Below, piece after piece: positions 17,194 through 27,368 of a stretch of 33,431 nt of DNA. The notes beneath the pieces were generated by a model. The model saw only the letters and a list, made by a program, of their open reading frames with translations, was not told where the DNA came from and did no database searches. The translations under genes were made by a program, and so were the position numbers. The number at the start of each line of letters is the position of its first letter. Position 1 is the first letter of the stretch. Source of the stretch: Sedimenticola thiotaurini (GTDB lineage: Bacteria > Pseudomonadota > Gammaproteobacteria > Chromatiales > Chromatiaceae); contig DRKP01000062.1 of the NCBI GenBank assembly GCA_011051715.1, forward strand, positions 1 to 33,431, in the 5' to 3' direction.

Positions 17194-17703
17194 TCAGACG
17201 AAGAGCAGCTGGATCAGCCAGTTGACCATGAAGAAGTAGCCCAGCGCAACGAGCACCGCGGCACCGAAACGGATCGCCAGGGCATGGCGCAGGATATGGG
17301 CGGTCACCAGCAGCGCCCACAGGATCAGCGCAAGGTAGAGCAGGGCCGCCAGCTCACCGAACAGGGAGGCCGACGGGTCCTCGCCCACGGTCAGCTGCAG
17401 CGGCATGGTGATCAGGTTGATGAAGGTACCCGCCCCCAGCAGCGCACTGGCGCTCTGCAGGAAACGCCCCCCCTTGCCGAGGGCGGTGAGGGCGGCCCGC
17501 AGCAGGCCCAGCATCAGGGCCATGTCCAGCAGCTGGGCCAGCAGCGCCTGACCGGCGCCACCGAACATGTCGACGATCACCAGGGTGCCGGTGAGGAGGT
17601 TGAGGGCGGCGGTCAGCCAGAGCAGGAACGGCGACGCCGGCAGCTCCTGGGGGCCGGCCCGGAACAGGCAGATATCCACGAACAGGTTCAGCAGTCGTAC
17701 CAC
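17194..17703 (-). CDS. Uncharacterised small multi-pass membrane protein before mpl
   Basis: A 169-aa hydrophobic protein whose family I do not recognise with confidence. Four to five membrane segments are visible (about 23-45, 55-72, 80-100, 112-135 and 140-166), with few charged residues. The N-terminal VRLLNLFVDICLFRAGPQ is amphipathic. The start is GTG 17703 with AGGAG five bases upstream; the frame stays open to 17820, but that extension overlaps the rnd start. It leads the series that continues with mpl (22-bp gap), ubiX and the LON gene. A role at the membrane in wall recycling is possible only by association. Confidence 0.75.
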   Translation of the reverse strand: MVRLLNLFVDICLFRAGPQELPASPFLLWLTAALNLLTGTLVIVDMFGGAGQALLAQLLDMALMLGLLRAALTALGKGGRFLQSASALLGAGTFINLITMPLQLTVGEDPSASLFGELAALLYLALILWALLVTAHILRHALAIRFGAAVLVALGYFFMVNWLIQLLFV

Positions 17704-17819
17704 GGGGTCTCCTCTCTCGCCCGGCCCCATACTGCCAGCCGTTGATGCGATCGACAAACCCGGACTCCGGGAGAGTGGTATCCTGTGCCACCGACGACCA
17801 GAGCGGGAATACCCCTCCA

Positions 17820-18983
17820 ATGGAAGAGCGCCTCATCGAGACCACCGCCGACCTGAACACCCTGTGCCAGGACATCCAGGGCAGTCCCTGGCTGGCCCTG
17901 GACACCGAGTTCATGCGCGAGAAGACCTACTCGGCCCGGCTCTGCCTGCTCCAGCTCCACAACGGTGAGGTGAGCGCCGGCATCGACCCGCTGGCCCTGG
18001 AGGATCTCGGGCCGCTGCTCGGGATCCTCTACGATCCCGGGGTGGTGAAGGTATTCCATGCCGGCCGCCAGGACCTGGAGATCTTCCAGCAGCTGTGGGG
18101 ACGGCTGCCGTCCCCCCTGTTCGACACCCAGCTGGCGGCCGCCATGCTCGGCCTGGGCGACCAGATCGGCTACGGCAACCTGGTCCAGCAGCTCCTGGGA
18201 AGAGAGCTGGAGAAGGGCCATACCCGCACCGACTGGTGCCGGCGGCCGCTGGAACCGGCGCAGCTGCGCTATGCCCTGGACGACGTCATCTACCTGGGCC
18301 AGATCTACCAGGTGCTGGAACGGCGGTTGCGGGAGCAGGGTCGCCTGGAGTGGCTGCAGGAGGAGTTCGCGCTGCTGGCGGATCCGGCCACCTACCGGAT
18401 CGACCCCCGGCAGATGTGGAGGCGGGTCAAGGGTCAGCAGCGGCTGAAGGGGGTGCAGCTGGCGGTGCTGCAGGAGCTGGCCGCCTGGCGCGAGGAGCAG
18501 GCGATCCGCAGCGACCGGCCGCGACGCTGGATCCTGAAGGACGAGGTGCTGCTGGAACTGGCGCGGCGCCAGCCGGCGAAGCGCAGCGAGCTGCAACGCA
18601 TCCGCGGCCTGGAGGAGGGCACGATCAAGCGCCACGGGGAGCGGCTGCTGGCCCTGATAGCCGAAGCGAGACAGCGCCCCCGCGAGCAGTGGCCGGTACT
18701 GCAGCGGCCGCCACCGCGCCTGTCGCCGGAACAGGAGGCGATGGTCGATCTGCTGATGGCGGGCCTGCGACTGCTGGCGGAGGAGGCCGGGATCACCCCG
18801 TCGGCGATCGCCGGACGACGCGATCTGGAGCGGCTGGCGGCCGGGGACAGCGACGGGCTGGAGCTGCTCCGCGGCTGGCGACGGCGGGTGGCGGGTACGG
18901 CGCTGCAGCAGATCATGACCGGTGAACGGGCGTTGCGGGTGGAGGATGGCAGGCTGCGGCTGATCCACCAGGACGGGGATTGA
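17820..18983 (+). CDS. rnd: Ribonuclease D
   Basis: 3'-to-5' exonuclease that trims tRNA precursors and other stable RNA ends. The 387-aa protein has the DEDDy exonuclease residues D28 and E30 (ALDTEFMRE), D85 (FHAGRQDLEIF), and Y151 with D155 (YALDD). The HRDC domain falls at about 210-285, and a second HRDC-like helical region follows. ATG 17820 is the family-like start; its ribosome site (GGGA) is rather far upstream. The gene is divergent from the membrane-mpl series and convergent with lnt, 31 bp between stops. Confidence 0.95.
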   Translation: MEERLIETTADLNTLCQDIQGSPWLALDTEFMREKTYSARLCLLQLHNGEVSAGIDPLALEDLGPLLGILYDPGVVKVFHAGRQDLEIFQQLWGRLPSPLFDTQLAAAMLGLGDQIGYGNLVQQLLGRELEKGHTRTDWCRRPLEPAQLRYALDDVIYLGQIYQVLERRLREQGRLEWLQEEFALLADPATYRIDPRQMWRRVKGQQRLKGVQLAVLQELAAWREEQAIRSDRPRRWILKDEVLLELARRQPAKRSELQRIRGLEEGTIKRHGERLLALIAEARQRPREQWPVLQRPPPRLSPEQEAMVDLLMAGLRLLAEEAGITPSAIAGRRDLERLAAGDSDGLELLRGWRRRVAGTALQQIMTGERALRVEDGRLRLIHQDGD

Positions 18984-19014
18984 GCAGCGGGCCTTCCGCG
19001 GAAGAGGAGACCGG

Positions 19015-20529
19015 TCAGCGGCGGCGTCCGCTCCAGACCAGCAGGCCGCTGCCGGCCAGCGCCAGCAACAGCAGGGGCCAGTCACCGATGCGGACGTACG
19101 GCGTGCGCCCGGCCAGCGGGAGCACGCGACCGTCGAGAACGGTGCGCCGGAACGCCGGTGCCACCGCTGCCAGCCCGCCGTCCGGATCGATGATGGCGGA
19201 GATGCCGGTGTTGGTGGCGCGCAGCAGGAAGCGGCCGCTCTCCAGTGCCCGCATGCGGGCGATCTGCAGGTGCTGGGGCAGGGCCAGGGAGTCACCGAAC
19301 CAGGCGTCGTTGCTGGCGTTGACCAGGAACGCCGCCGTCGGCAGCCCCGCGGCCACCTCGTCGCCGAAGGCATCCTCGTAGCAGATGGAGATACCGGCCG
19401 GATATCCGGCCAGGGTCAGCAGTGGCGGCCGGCTGCGGTCGCCGGGGGCGAAATCGGACATGGGGATCTGCAGCCAGTCGATCAACGGCCGCAGCCACGC
19501 CTTCAACGGCATGTACTCGCCGAACGGCACCAGATGGCGCTTGCGGTAGCTGGCCCGTCCGCCGCTGCCCAGGGCGAGCATGCTGTTGTAGTACTGCCCC
19601 CGATCCCGGTCCCACTCGGCGATTCCGAGCAGCAGGGTGGTGTCCCGCTCCTCCAGCTGCCGCTGCAGCGGCCGCAGGAAGGAGGCGTCCACCCGCCCGA
19701 CGAACGAGGGCACCGCGGTCTCCGGCCAGATAACCAGATCCGCCTCCCGCTGCGCCAGCGTCAGCCGCCGGTACATGGCCAGGGTCGGACGCAGGTTGGC
19801 CGGCTTCCACTTCTCCGCCTGGGCGATATTGCCCTGCACGATGCTCACCCGCAGCGACGGCCCCGCCGGCACCACCCAGTTGACCTGCTGCAGGGCGTAA
19901 CCACCGAGCCAGATCGACAGCAGCAGGAGCCCGGCCGCCAGCCGCCGGCTCCAGGGTCCGGTGACCAGCAGCACCAGCGATACCGCGCTGACCAGCAGCA
20001 GCAGGCCGATGCCATGGACCCCGATCACGGGCCCCCATCCGGCCAGCGGCGAATCGATCTGGGAGTAGCCCAGGGAGAGCCAGGGAAAGCCGGTCAGGAA
20101 CCAGCCGCGGGACCACTCCGCCAACAGCCACAGCAGGGCCGCCAGCAGCAGGAACGAGGGTCGATCTTCCGCCTGCGGCAGCAGACGCCGGGCGAGCCAG
20201 CCGGGCAGGGCGTAGAACAGGGCCAGCAGCAGCACGAACAGCAGCGTGATGAGGATGGCCAGGGGAGTGCCGACGTTGCCGAACTGGTCGATGCTGATAT
20301 GCAGCCAGGAGACCCCCGGGCCCAGCAGGCCGACTCCGAACAGCCAGCCGGCGAGCAGGGCCTGGCGTGCACTGGAGCGGGACCAGATCCACAGCAGCAG
20401 TGCCGGCCCCGCCACCGCCAGCGGATAGAGCCCGAACGGCGCGAAGGCGAACAGGGTGAGGACACCGGCACCGAAGGCGAGCAGCGCCGCCAGCCGCGGC
20501 GACAGCCCGCCGGGACTAGCGGACGGCAT
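19015..20529 (-). CDS. lnt: Apolipoprotein N-acyltransferase
   Basis: Inner-membrane enzyme that adds the third acyl chain to bacterial lipoproteins, needed for Lol sorting. The 504-aa protein has about six N-terminal membrane helices, a periplasmic nitrilase-type domain (about 225-475) and a final C-terminal helix. The catalytic triad is E270 (WPETAVP), K330 (YRKRHLVPFGEY) and C383 (SICYED). ATG 20529 lies within the last codons of corC (14-bp overlap). It ends the miaB-phoH-ybeY-corC-lnt operon, an order widely conserved in gammaproteobacteria. Confidence 0.97.
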   Translation of the reverse strand: MPSASPGGLSPRLAALLAFGAGVLTLFAFAPFGLYPLAVAGPALLLWIWSRSSARQALLAGWLFGVGLLGPGVSWLHISIDQFGNVGTPLAILITLLFVLLLALFYALPGWLARRLLPQAEDRPSFLLLAALLWLLAEWSRGWFLTGFPWLSLGYSQIDSPLAGWGPVIGVHGIGLLLLVSAVSLVLLVTGPWSRRLAAGLLLLSIWLGGYALQQVNWVVPAGPSLRVSIVQGNIAQAEKWKPANLRPTLAMYRRLTLAQREADLVIWPETAVPSFVGRVDASFLRPLQRQLEERDTTLLLGIAEWDRDRGQYYNSMLALGSGGRASYRKRHLVPFGEYMPLKAWLRPLIDWLQIPMSDFAPGDRSRPPLLTLAGYPAGISICYEDAFGDEVAAGLPTAAFLVNASNDAWFGDSLALPQHLQIARMRALESGRFLLRATNTGISAIIDPDGGLAAVAPAFRRTVLDGRVLPLAGRTPYVRIGDWPLLLLALAGSGLLVWSGRRR

Positions 20530-21376
20530 CGGCCTCGGGCAGCAGGCGGATGCTGAGCAGATGGATGCGGCGGCTGTCGGCGCGCAGCACCTTGAAGCGG
20601 AAGCGGCCGATGTCCACCGTCTCCCCGCGCTGGGGCAGGTGGCCCAGGGCGTGACTCACCAGGCCGGCGATGGTGTCGAACTCGTCGTCGGGAAAATCGG
20701 TGCCGAAGTAGTCGTTGAAGTCATCGATGGTGGTATGGCCCTTGGCGGTGAATTCGCGCTCGCTGCGCTTCAGGATCGCCACGTCCTCGTCGAAATCATA
20801 TTCGTCCTCGATCTCGCCGACGATCTGCTCCAGCACGTCCTCGATGGTCACCAGGCCGGCGGCGGCACCGTACTCGTCCACCACGATGGCCATGTGGTTG
20901 CGGCTGGTACGGAACTCCTTCAGCAGCACATTGAGGCGCTTGCTCTCGGGGACGAACACCGCCGCCCGCAGCACATCACGCATGTCGAAGCGGCGGCTGC
21001 CGCCACCGCAGTAGGCCAGCAGATCCTTGGCCAGCAGCAGCCCCACCACCTCGCCGCGATCCTCGCCGATCACCGGAAAGCGGGAGTGGGCCGACTCCAC
21101 CACCACCGGCATGAACTTCTCCATCGGATCGTCACGGTCGATCACCACCATGTGGGCACGGGGGATCATGATGTCGCGCACCCGCAGCTCCGATACCTGC
21201 AGCACCCCCTCGATCATGGACAGGGCGTCGCTGTCGAGCAGCGCCCGGCGCCTGGCGCTGCGCAGCAGGCGGAGCAGCTCCTCCCGGTTGTCCGGGCCAT
21301 CGCCGCCGAACCGCCGCAGCAGCCGTTTCAACCATCGGCGGGGTAACGGGCCGCCGCCCGGGTCATGCTCGCTCAT
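20516..21376 (-). CDS. corC: CorC/YbeX-family CBS-domain protein
   Basis: A 286-aa cytoplasmic protein with tandem CBS domains (about 65-190; [15 protein letters not shown] and [22 protein letters not shown]) and a C-terminal CorC_HlyC domain (about 205-283; [18 protein letters not shown]). It is named for magnesium/cobalt efflux, but the E. coli homologue YbeX is more recently tied to ribosome and RNA metabolism, which fits the ybeY linkage. ATG 21376 has AAGGAG close upstream and overlaps the ybeY end by 14 bp. No DUF21 membrane domain is present, so this is the short soluble form. Confidence 0.95.
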   Translation of the reverse strand: MSEHDPGGGPLPRRWLKRLLRRFGGDGPDNREELLRLLRSARRRALLDSDALSMIEGVLQVSELRVRDIMIPRAHMVVIDRDDPMEKFMPVVVESAHSRFPVIGEDRGEVVGLLLAKDLLAYCGGGSRRFDMRDVLRAAVFVPESKRLNVLLKEFRTSRNHMAIVVDEYGAAAGLVTIEDVLEQIVGEIEDEYDFDEDVAILKRSEREFTAKGHTTIDDFNDYFGTDFPDDEFDTIAGLVSHALGHLPQRGETVDIGRFRFKVLRADSRRIHLLSIRLLPEADAVR

Positions 21377-21842
21377 GGTCTCCTTCCCCGCCCCCGCGGT
21401 AGGGATCGCCGAATCCCAGCCCGGCCAGTATGGCGCTCTCCAGCGCCTCCATCTCCTCTGCCTGCGCCGGCTGCTGATGGTCGTGGCCGAGCAGGTGCAG
21501 GATGCCGTGGACCACCATGTGAGCCCAGTGGGCCGCCGCCGTCTTGCCCTGTTCCCGCGCCTCGCGCGCAACCACCGGGGCGCAGATCACCAGGTCGCCG
21601 AGCAGCCGGCTGGGCACCTCGGGTGGCGCCTGGAACGGAAACGACAGCACATTGGTGGGCCGGTCCCGGTGCCGGTAGTCCCGGTTCAGGGCGCGGCTCT
21701 CCTCTTCGTCGACGATGCGCAGGGTCAGCTCCGCCCCCTCGCGCCGACCGGCCAGGGCCGCCTCGGCCCAGGCCTGGAACTGCCGGTCCGTGGGCTGGCC
21801 CGGGGCCTGGCTGATCCGCTGGATCGCCAGCTCCGGTCTCAC
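21363..21842 (-). CDS. ybeY: Endoribonuclease YbeY
   Basis: Zinc-dependent RNase involved in 16S rRNA 3'-end maturation and ribosome quality control. The 159-aa protein has the metal motif H112-x3-H116-x5-H122 in [13 protein letters not shown], plus [10 protein letters not shown] and LGDLVI. The start is GTG 21842, forming a GTGA overlap with the phoH stop. The same frame runs open upstream through phoH but is not coding there. With rsmA, rnd and the rRNA operon the window has several rRNA/tRNA maturation genes. Confidence 0.96.
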   Translation of the reverse strand: MRPELAIQRISQAPGQPTDRQFQAWAEAALAGRREGAELTLRIVDEEESRALNRDYRHRDRPTNVLSFPFQAPPEVPSRLLGDLVICAPVVAREAREQGKTAAAHWAHMVVHGILHLLGHDHQQPAQAEEMEALESAILAGLGFGDPYRGGGEGDHERA

Positions 21843-22822
21843 GATTCGTCCCGTGGGCGGGAGAAGGCGTCGTAGGCACCGACGATACGCTGCACCAGCG
21901 GGTGCCGCACCACGTCGCGGGCATTGAAGAAGGTGAAGCTGATCCCCTCCACCCGGGCCAGCACCTCGGCCGCCTGGCGCAGGCCCGATGCCTGCCCCCG
22001 CGGCAGGTCGACCTGGGTCACGTCGCCGGTGATCACGGCGGTGGAGCCGAAGCCGATGCGGGTGAGGAACATCTTCATCTGCTCCGGCGTGGTGTTCTGG
22101 GCCTCGTCCAGGATGATGAAGGACTCGTTCAGGGTGCGCCCGCGCATGTAGGCCAGCGGGGCCACCTCGATGACATTGCGCTCGATCAGCCTGGCCACCC
22201 GCTCGAACCCCAGCATCTCGTACAGGGCGTCGTAGAGCGGGCGCAGGTAGGGGTCGATCTTCTGCGCCAGGTCGCCGGGGAGGAAGCCGAGCCGCTCGCC
22301 CGCCTCCACCGCCGGCCGCACCAGCAGGATGCGTCGCACCTGGTCGCGGTCGAGGGCGTCCACCGCACAGGCCACCGCCAGGTAGGTCTTGCCGGTACCG
22401 GCCGGGCCGATGCCGAAGTTGATGTCGTGGGTCACCACTTTGTGCAGGTATTCGCGCTGGTTGGGCCCGCGGGGCCGGATCAGGCCGCGCCGGGTCTTGA
22501 TCACCACCTCGGGGGCCTGGTCCTGGAGCCGGCTCTGCAGCAGATCGTCGATGCCGGAGGTCTGCAGGAACAGGTGCACCTGTTCCGGCGTCAGCACCTG
22601 GCTGCCCGCCTCGTCGTAGAGATTCTCCAGCACCTCGCCACCGGCGCGGATGGAGCTGGCCTCGCCGATCAGGCGGAAATGGTTGCCGCGGTTGTTGATC
22701 TCGATCCCGAGACGGCGCTCGATCTGGCGCAGGTGCTCGTCCAGCTGGCCGCACAGGTTGGCCAGACGGTGGTTGTCCACGGGGGTGAGGGTCAGGTCGA
22801 GGGATTCGGGCAGGTCGGACAC
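21839..22822 (-). CDS. PhoH-family ATPase (YbeZ)
   Basis: A 327-aa P-loop ATPase, the usual partner of YbeY and often called YbeZ or PhoH-like. Walker A is GPAGTGKT (139-146) and Walker B is IILDEAQN, with [16 protein letters not shown] between them. An N-terminal KH-like region (1-120) is typical of the PhoH-like group. The start is GTG 22822, 19 bp after miaB, without a good ribosome site, so coupling to miaB translation is likely. Its phosphate-starvation name is historical and nothing here shows phosphate control. Confidence 0.95.
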   Translation of the reverse strand: MSDLPESLDLTLTPVDNHRLANLCGQLDEHLRQIERRLGIEINNRGNHFRLIGEASSIRAGGEVLENLYDEAGSQVLTPEQVHLFLQTSGIDDLLQSRLQDQAPEVVIKTRRGLIRPRGPNQREYLHKVVTHDINFGIGPAGTGKTYLAVACAVDALDRDQVRRILLVRPAVEAGERLGFLPGDLAQKIDPYLRPLYDALYEMLGFERVARLIERNVIEVAPLAYMRGRTLNESFIILDEAQNTTPEQMKMFLTRIGFGSTAVITGDVTQVDLPRGQASGLRQAAEVLARVEGISFTFFNARDVVRHPLVQRIVGAYDAFSRPRDES

Positions 22823-22841
22823 TTGGGGGCCGGTCGGCAGC

Positions 22842-24188
22842 TCAGGCGCTCATCTTCAGATCTAGTGTACCACGCAGGGAGTTGGGCAGGGCCTCGGTTA
22901 TGCGCACCTCCACGAAGCGACCGATCAGCTCCGCCGGGCCGGTGAAATTGACCACCCGGTTGTTCTCCGTGCGCCCGGCCAGCTGGCCCGGGTCCTTGCG
23001 CGACGGGCGCTCCACCAGGATGCGCTCGACGCCGCCCACCATGCGCCGGCTGATCTGCCGGGCCATTCCGTCGATGCGTCGCTGCAACCGTTCCAGCCGG
23101 GCCTGCTTCACCGCCAGCGGTGTATCGTCCGGCAGCTCCGCCGCCGGGGTGCCCGGGCGCGGGCTGTAGATGAAACTGAAGGAGTGGTCGAAGCCGATCT
23201 CCTCGATCAGGGCCATGGTGTGCTCGAAGTCCTCGTCGGTCTCCCCGGGAAAGCCGACGATGAAGTCGGACGACAGGCTGATGTCCGGCCGCACCTGCCG
23301 CAGACGGCGGATCCTGGCCTTGTAGTCGAAGGCGCTGTGGCCCCGCTTCATCAGGGCGAGGATGCGATCGGAGCCGCTCTGCACCGGCAGGTGCAGGTGG
23401 CTGACCAGCTCCGGCACCTCGCCGTAGACCTCGATCAGGCTGTCTGAGAACTCCACCGGATGGGAGGTGGTGAACCGGATACGGTCGATGCCGTCGATGG
23501 CGGCGACATACTGGATCAGCAGGGCCAGGTCGGCACCGGTGCCGTCGTGCATGCGCCCGCGATAGGCGTTCACGTTCTGGCCCAGCAGGTTGACCTCGCG
23601 CACCCCCTGGCGGGCCAGGCTGGCCACCTCGGCGATGACGTCGTCGAACGGCCGGCTGATCTCCTCGCCTCGGGTATAGGGGACGACACAGTAGGTGCAG
23701 TACTTGGAGCACCCTTCCATCACCGAGACGAAGGCGGTGGGACCTTCGGAACGGGGCTCCGGCAGGCGGTCGAACTTCTCGATCTCGGGGAAGGAGACGT
23801 CCACCACCGGCGCCCGGCTGCGCCGGCTCCGGTCCAGCATCTGCGGCAGCCGGTGCAGGGTCTGGGGACCGAACACCAGGTCCACGTAGGGGGCGCGCCG
23901 GCGGATCTCGTCGCCCTCCTGGCTGGCGACACAGCCGCCGACACCGATCACCAGCCCCGGTCGCCTCTCCTTCCAGGGACGCCAGCGCCCGAGCTGGGAG
24001 AACACCTTCTCCTGGGCCTTCTCGCGGATGGAACAGGTGTTGAGCAGCAGCACATCCGCCTCTTCCGGCCGCGCGGTCAGCTCCAGCCCGTGGGAGACCC
24101 GCAGGACGTCCGCCATCTTGGCCGAGTCGTATTCATTCATCTGACAGCCGAAGGTCTTTATGTAGAGTCTGCCTGCCATGTCCGCCAT
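22842..24188 (-). CDS. miaB: tRNA-2-methylthio-N6-dimethylallyladenosine synthase
   Basis: Radical-SAM methylthiotransferase that converts i6A37 to ms2i6A37 in tRNAs reading UNN codons. The 448-aa protein has the N-terminal cluster cysteines C15 ([12 protein letters not shown]), C52 (NTCSIREKA) and C86 (GGCVASQ). The radical-SAM triad is C160, C164 and C167 (GCSKYCTYC). A TRAM domain lies at about 380-445. ATG 24188 ([10 protein letters not shown]) is chosen; 24179 is also possible. The frame is open to 24290, but that part overlaps AT-rich promoter-like DNA. It holds two 4Fe-4S clusters, so it is a plausible client of the carriers in region 1. It heads the operon through lnt. Confidence 0.97.
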   Translation of the reverse strand: MADMAGRLYIKTFGCQMNEYDSAKMADVLRVSHGLELTARPEEADVLLLNTCSIREKAQEKVFSQLGRWRPWKERRPGLVIGVGGCVASQEGDEIRRRAPYVDLVFGPQTLHRLPQMLDRSRRSRAPVVDVSFPEIEKFDRLPEPRSEGPTAFVSVMEGCSKYCTYCVVPYTRGEEISRPFDDVIAEVASLARQGVREVNLLGQNVNAYRGRMHDGTGADLALLIQYVAAIDGIDRIRFTTSHPVEFSDSLIEVYGEVPELVSHLHLPVQSGSDRILALMKRGHSAFDYKARIRRLRQVRPDISLSSDFIVGFPGETDEDFEHTMALIEEIGFDHSFSFIYSPRPGTPAAELPDDTPLAVKQARLERLQRRIDGMARQISRRMVGGVERILVERPSRKDPGQLAGRTENNRVVNFTGPAELIGRFVEVRITEALPNSLRGTLDLKMSA

Positions 24189-24213
24189 CGGAGATTCCAG
24201 GAAAAGGGTCGTA

Positions 24214-24242
24214 AGACTACCGCCACCAAGGATTTTTTTCAA
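24214..24242 (-). promoter_or_regulatory. Candidate promoter of the miaB operon
   Basis: Minus-strand TTGAAA (24242-24237), a 17-bp spacer and TAGTCT (24219-24214) lie just before the miaB start. The -35 is 5 of 6, but the -10 is weak. The text TTTGAAAAAAAT occurs twice on this strand, about 43 bp apart (24244-24233 and near 24287-24276), giving an AT-rich upstream block that could act as an UP element. Confidence 0.3.
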
Positions 24243-24371
24243 AACCATGCTGGCAGGTGCGGTGAGGGCATTTTTTTCAAATTTCGTCACAGATGGCCGC
24301 TATTCTTAGGAATGATCCGGCAAGCGAGCATTGTCGGAGGCGACACGACCGGCCAATAACCCGGCAGCGAG

Positions 24372-26459
24372 ATGCACGAAAGGCAACAACCCAGCCACCA
24401 GATCTTTCGCGAGCAGGTCGAGATGCTGTTCAGCAACGGCGTCTCCGCCAATGTCTCGGTGATCGTGATCGCCTTCCTGTTCAGCCGCACCCTGCCCGAC
24501 ACCCTGGAAGCGGGACTGCTGCAGACCTGGTTCTATCTGATCACCATCGCCGCCCTGATCAGGTTGTGGATCTGGCACCGCTATCAGGTCGGCTACCAGT
24601 CGGCGACCCCTCTGCAATGGGCACGGCGCTACACCTGGGCCACCCTGCTGACCGGCACCGGCTGGGCCATGCTGGCACTGTTGTTCGCCGACAATCCGGA
24701 GCCGATACTGCAGGGCCTGATGTTCATCCTGCTGCTCGGCATCATGAGCACCGCCGTCTCCATCCTCGCCCCCTACACCCCGGCATTCTTCGCCTACGCC
24801 CTGCCCCAGGCAAGTGCCCTGATCGTGATCCTGCTGATGAAACCCGGCACCGAGCGGATCTGGTTCGCCATCGGCGTCATCGTATTCACCCTGTTCCTGT
24901 CGGTATCGGTACGGCGCAGCAACCAGAGTATCGTCAGGCTGCTGCTGCTGCAGCACCAGAACCAGGACCTGATCCGGCAGCTGAACAGCGAGATCGAACA
25001 GCGCCGGAGCGCACAACGGCAGCTGGAGCGGCACGGCGAGGAGCTGGAGGACCAGGTCACCAGCCGCACCCGCCAGCTGATCCGCATCAACCGGGAGCTG
25101 CAGCAGGAGATGGAGGAGCGGCGCCGGGTGGAGGAGAACCTGAAGCATCTGGCCCACCACGACGCCCTCACCGACCTGCCCAACCGCCTGCTGCTGCAGG
25201 ACCGTCTCGGCCACGCCATCGAGCGGGCGCGCCGTGACCACAGCCAGCTGGCGGTGATGTTTCTGGACCTGGACCACTTCAAGCACATCAACGACAGTCT
25301 GGGGCACGCCCTCGGTGACGAGCTGCTGCGCGAGGTGGCGAAACGGCTCTCCGGACGGGTGCGCAAGGGTGACACGGTGGCCCGTCTTGGCGGCGACGAG
25401 TTCATCATCGTCATGGAGCACATCGACGGGCCCGACGACGCCGACACCCTGGCCCAGGAGTTGATGGAGACCCTGCGCCACCCCTTCAATCTCCGCGGTC
25501 ACCGGCTGTTCGTGGACACCAGCATCGGCATCTGCCTGTTCCCCAGCGACGGCGACAACTGCGACGAACTGCTGAAGAACGCCGACGCCGCCATGTACCA
25601 GGCCAAGGAGGACGGGCGCAACAACTACAGCTTCTACCAGGCCCATCTCACCGAGTCCTCGATGGACCGGGTGAACATGGTCAGCAGCCTGCGTCAGGCC
25701 CTGGACCGGGAGGAGCTGGAGGTCTTTTTCCAGCCCCAGGTATCGCTGCCGGACCGGCAGGTGATCGGAGCCGAGGCGCTGGTCCGCTGGAACCATCCGG
25801 AGACCGGTGTGCTGCAGCCGGCCCGTTTCCTGGCGCTGGCGGAGGAATCGGGGCTGATCGTGCCCATGGGACTGTGGGTGCTGCGCAGCGCCTGCGCCCA
25901 TGTCACCCGCTGGAAGGCGGCGGGCCTGCCGATCCAGCGGGTGGCGGTGAACCTGGCGGCCAAACAGATTCGCCGGGCCGATCTGCTGCCGGAGATCCTC
26001 GACGTCCTCCACGACACCGGCTGTCGTCCCGAGTGGCTGGAACTGGAGATCACCGAGGGCTTCATCATGCGTGAGACCGACAGTGCCATCGAGATCCTGC
26101 GCCAGCTGCGCCAGGTCGGGATCAACCTGGCGATCGATGACTTCGGCACCGGCTACTCCTCGCTCAGCCACCTGAAACGGCTTCCCGTCAACAAACTGAA
26201 GATCGACCGTTCCTTCATCCGCGACCTGGCACGGGATCCCAGCGATGCGGCCATCGCCCGGGCGGTGATCGCCCTCGGGGCCAGCCTGAATCTGGAGATC
26301 ACGGCGGAGGGGGTGGAGAACGCCTACCAGGAGCGCTTCCTGGTGCGCGAATCCTGCCAGCAGGCCCAGGGGTTCCGCTACGGACGCCCGATGCCGGCCG
26401 CCAAGTTCAACCGCATGCTGGAGCGACAGCAGCACAATTTCCCCGTCCGCGCCGTCTGA
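24372..26459 (+). CDS. Membrane-bound GGDEF-EAL cyclic-di-GMP protein
   Basis: A 695-aa inner-membrane protein. About six N-terminal helices (25-185) look MASE-like but are not one I can name. A coiled coil follows (about 195-255, ending RRRVEENLKHLAHHD), then GGDEF (about 255-420) and EAL (about 435-685) domains. The cyclase signature is intact, RLGGDEF (338-344). The phosphodiesterase residues also look intact: EAL (468-470), LELEITEG, DDFGTGYS, KIDRSFI and TAEGVE. It could make or degrade c-di-GMP depending on the signal sensed by the membrane part. The start at 24372 has a weak ribosome site. It is monocistronic and divergent from miaB, with rsmA 48 bp after it. Confidence 0.93.
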   Translation: MHERQQPSHQIFREQVEMLFSNGVSANVSVIVIAFLFSRTLPDTLEAGLLQTWFYLITIAALIRLWIWHRYQVGYQSATPLQWARRYTWATLLTGTGWAMLALLFADNPEPILQGLMFILLLGIMSTAVSILAPYTPAFFAYALPQASALIVILLMKPGTERIWFAIGVIVFTLFLSVSVRRSNQSIVRLLLLQHQNQDLIRQLNSEIEQRRSAQRQLERHGEELEDQVTSRTRQLIRINRELQQEMEERRRVEENLKHLAHHDALTDLPNRLLLQDRLGHAIERARRDHSQLAVMFLDLDHFKHINDSLGHALGDELLREVAKRLSGRVRKGDTVARLGGDEFIIVMEHIDGPDDADTLAQELMETLRHPFNLRGHRLFVDTSIGICLFPSDGDNCDELLKNADAAMYQAKEDGRNNYSFYQAHLTESSMDRVNMVSSLRQALDREELEVFFQPQVSLPDRQVIGAEALVRWNHPETGVLQPARFLALAEESGLIVPMGLWVLRSACAHVTRWKAAGLPIQRVAVNLAAKQIRRADLLPEILDVLHDTGCRPEWLELEITEGFIMRETDSAIEILRQLRQVGINLAIDDFGTGYSSLSHLKRLPVNKLKIDRSFIRDLARDPSDAAIARAVIALGASLNLEITAEGVENAYQERFLVRESCQQAQGFRYGRPMPAAKFNRMLERQQHNFPVRAV

Positions 26460-26507
26460 CGCTCCTTCGCCACAGCAGCCTCCGGGGGTTTTTGTTATTC
26501 TGCACCG

Positions 26508-27302
26508 ATGTCCCATCGGCCCCGAAAACGCTTCGGTCAGAACTTCCTCCACGACCAGGGCACCATCCGGCGCATCCTGCAGGCGATCGATCCCCGGCCC
26601 GGCCAGCACCTGGTGGAGATCGGGCCAGGCCAGGGCGCGATCACCGGCGGACTGCTGCAGGCGGCGGGCCAACTGGATGCGGTGGAGCTGGACCGGGACC
26701 TGATCCCGTTGTTGCAGCGACGCTTCGCCGCTGCCGGAGAGCTGCGGCTGCACAGCGGCGATGCGCTGCGTTTCGACTTCTGCTCCCTGCGCGACGGGGA
26801 CGAACGGCTCCGCATCGTCGGCAACCTGCCCTACAACATCTCCACACCGCTGCTGTTCCACCTGCTGGACCAGGCCGACTGTGTCGAGGACATGCACTTT
26901 CTGCTGCAGCGGGAGGTGGTGGAGCGGATGGCCGCCGGTCCGGGCTCGAAGACCTACGGCCGGCTCAGCGTGATGCTGCAGGCGCGCTGCCGGGTGGAGC
27001 CCCTGTTCGCGATCGGGGCGGGCGCCTTCCGGCCGGCACCGAAAGTGGAATCCGCATTCGTCCGGCTGCAGCCGAAACGCCGGGACGCCCCCCGCATCGA
27101 CCGGCCGGAGTGGTTTGGGGAACTGGTCACCCACGCCTTCTCCCAGCGGCGCAAGACCCTGCGCAACAGCCTGCGCGAGCTGGTCACCGCAGAGCAGCTG
27201 GAGGCGGCCGGAGTCGATCCGAAACTGCGCGCCGAGCGCCTGTCGGTGGCCGACTTCGTCCACCTCGCCAACACTACTTGCAATCGGTCGGCCACGACCT
27301 GA
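26508..27302 (+). CDS. rsmA: 16S rRNA dimethyladenosine transferase RsmA (KsgA)
   Basis: Dimethylates A1518 and A1519 near the 16S 3' end and acts as a late 30S assembly checkpoint. The 264-aa protein has the N-terminal [13 protein letters not shown] motif VEIGPGQG (36-43), ELD, and the catalytic NLPYNIS (106-112). The C-terminal rRNA-binding part has [15 protein letters not shown] 26508 lies only 7 nt after a TATTCT element (26496-26501), so a leaderless message is possible, but no -35 is seen. Unusually, it sits between a GGDEF-EAL gene and lon rather than in the [24 protein letters not shown] cluster. Confidence 0.96.
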   Translation: MSHRPRKRFGQNFLHDQGTIRRILQAIDPRPGQHLVEIGPGQGAITGGLLQAAGQLDAVELDRDLIPLLQRRFAAAGELRLHSGDALRFDFCSLRDGDERLRIVGNLPYNISTPLLFHLLDQADCVEDMHFLLQREVVERMAAGPGSKTYGRLSVMLQARCRVEPLFAIGAGAFRPAPKVESAFVRLQPKRRDAPRIDRPEWFGELVTHAFSQRRKTLRNSLRELVTAEQLEAAGVDPKLRAERLSVADFVHLANTTCNRSATT

Positions 27303-27368
27303 TATAGGCAGCTGGATACCTTTGCCCAAGCGGCGATACACCAGGCTGCAGCAGCCACGCGAGACGAC

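Noticed and set aside
17742-17757. Imperfect palindrome TTGATGCGATCGACAA between the membrane gene and rnd as an FNR box
   Set aside because: The half-site spacing and second half do not fit TTGAT-N4-ATCAA, and no nearby promoter is clear.
18984-19014. 12-bp palindrome CTTCCGCGGAAG between rnd and lnt as a terminator
   Set aside because: It has no loop to speak of and no T-run on either strand, so I cannot support a terminator call.
26479-26508. Leaderless rsmA promoter based on TATTCT seven bases before the ATG
   Set aside because: No matching -35 at any usual spacing; the element alone is too common to support a call.
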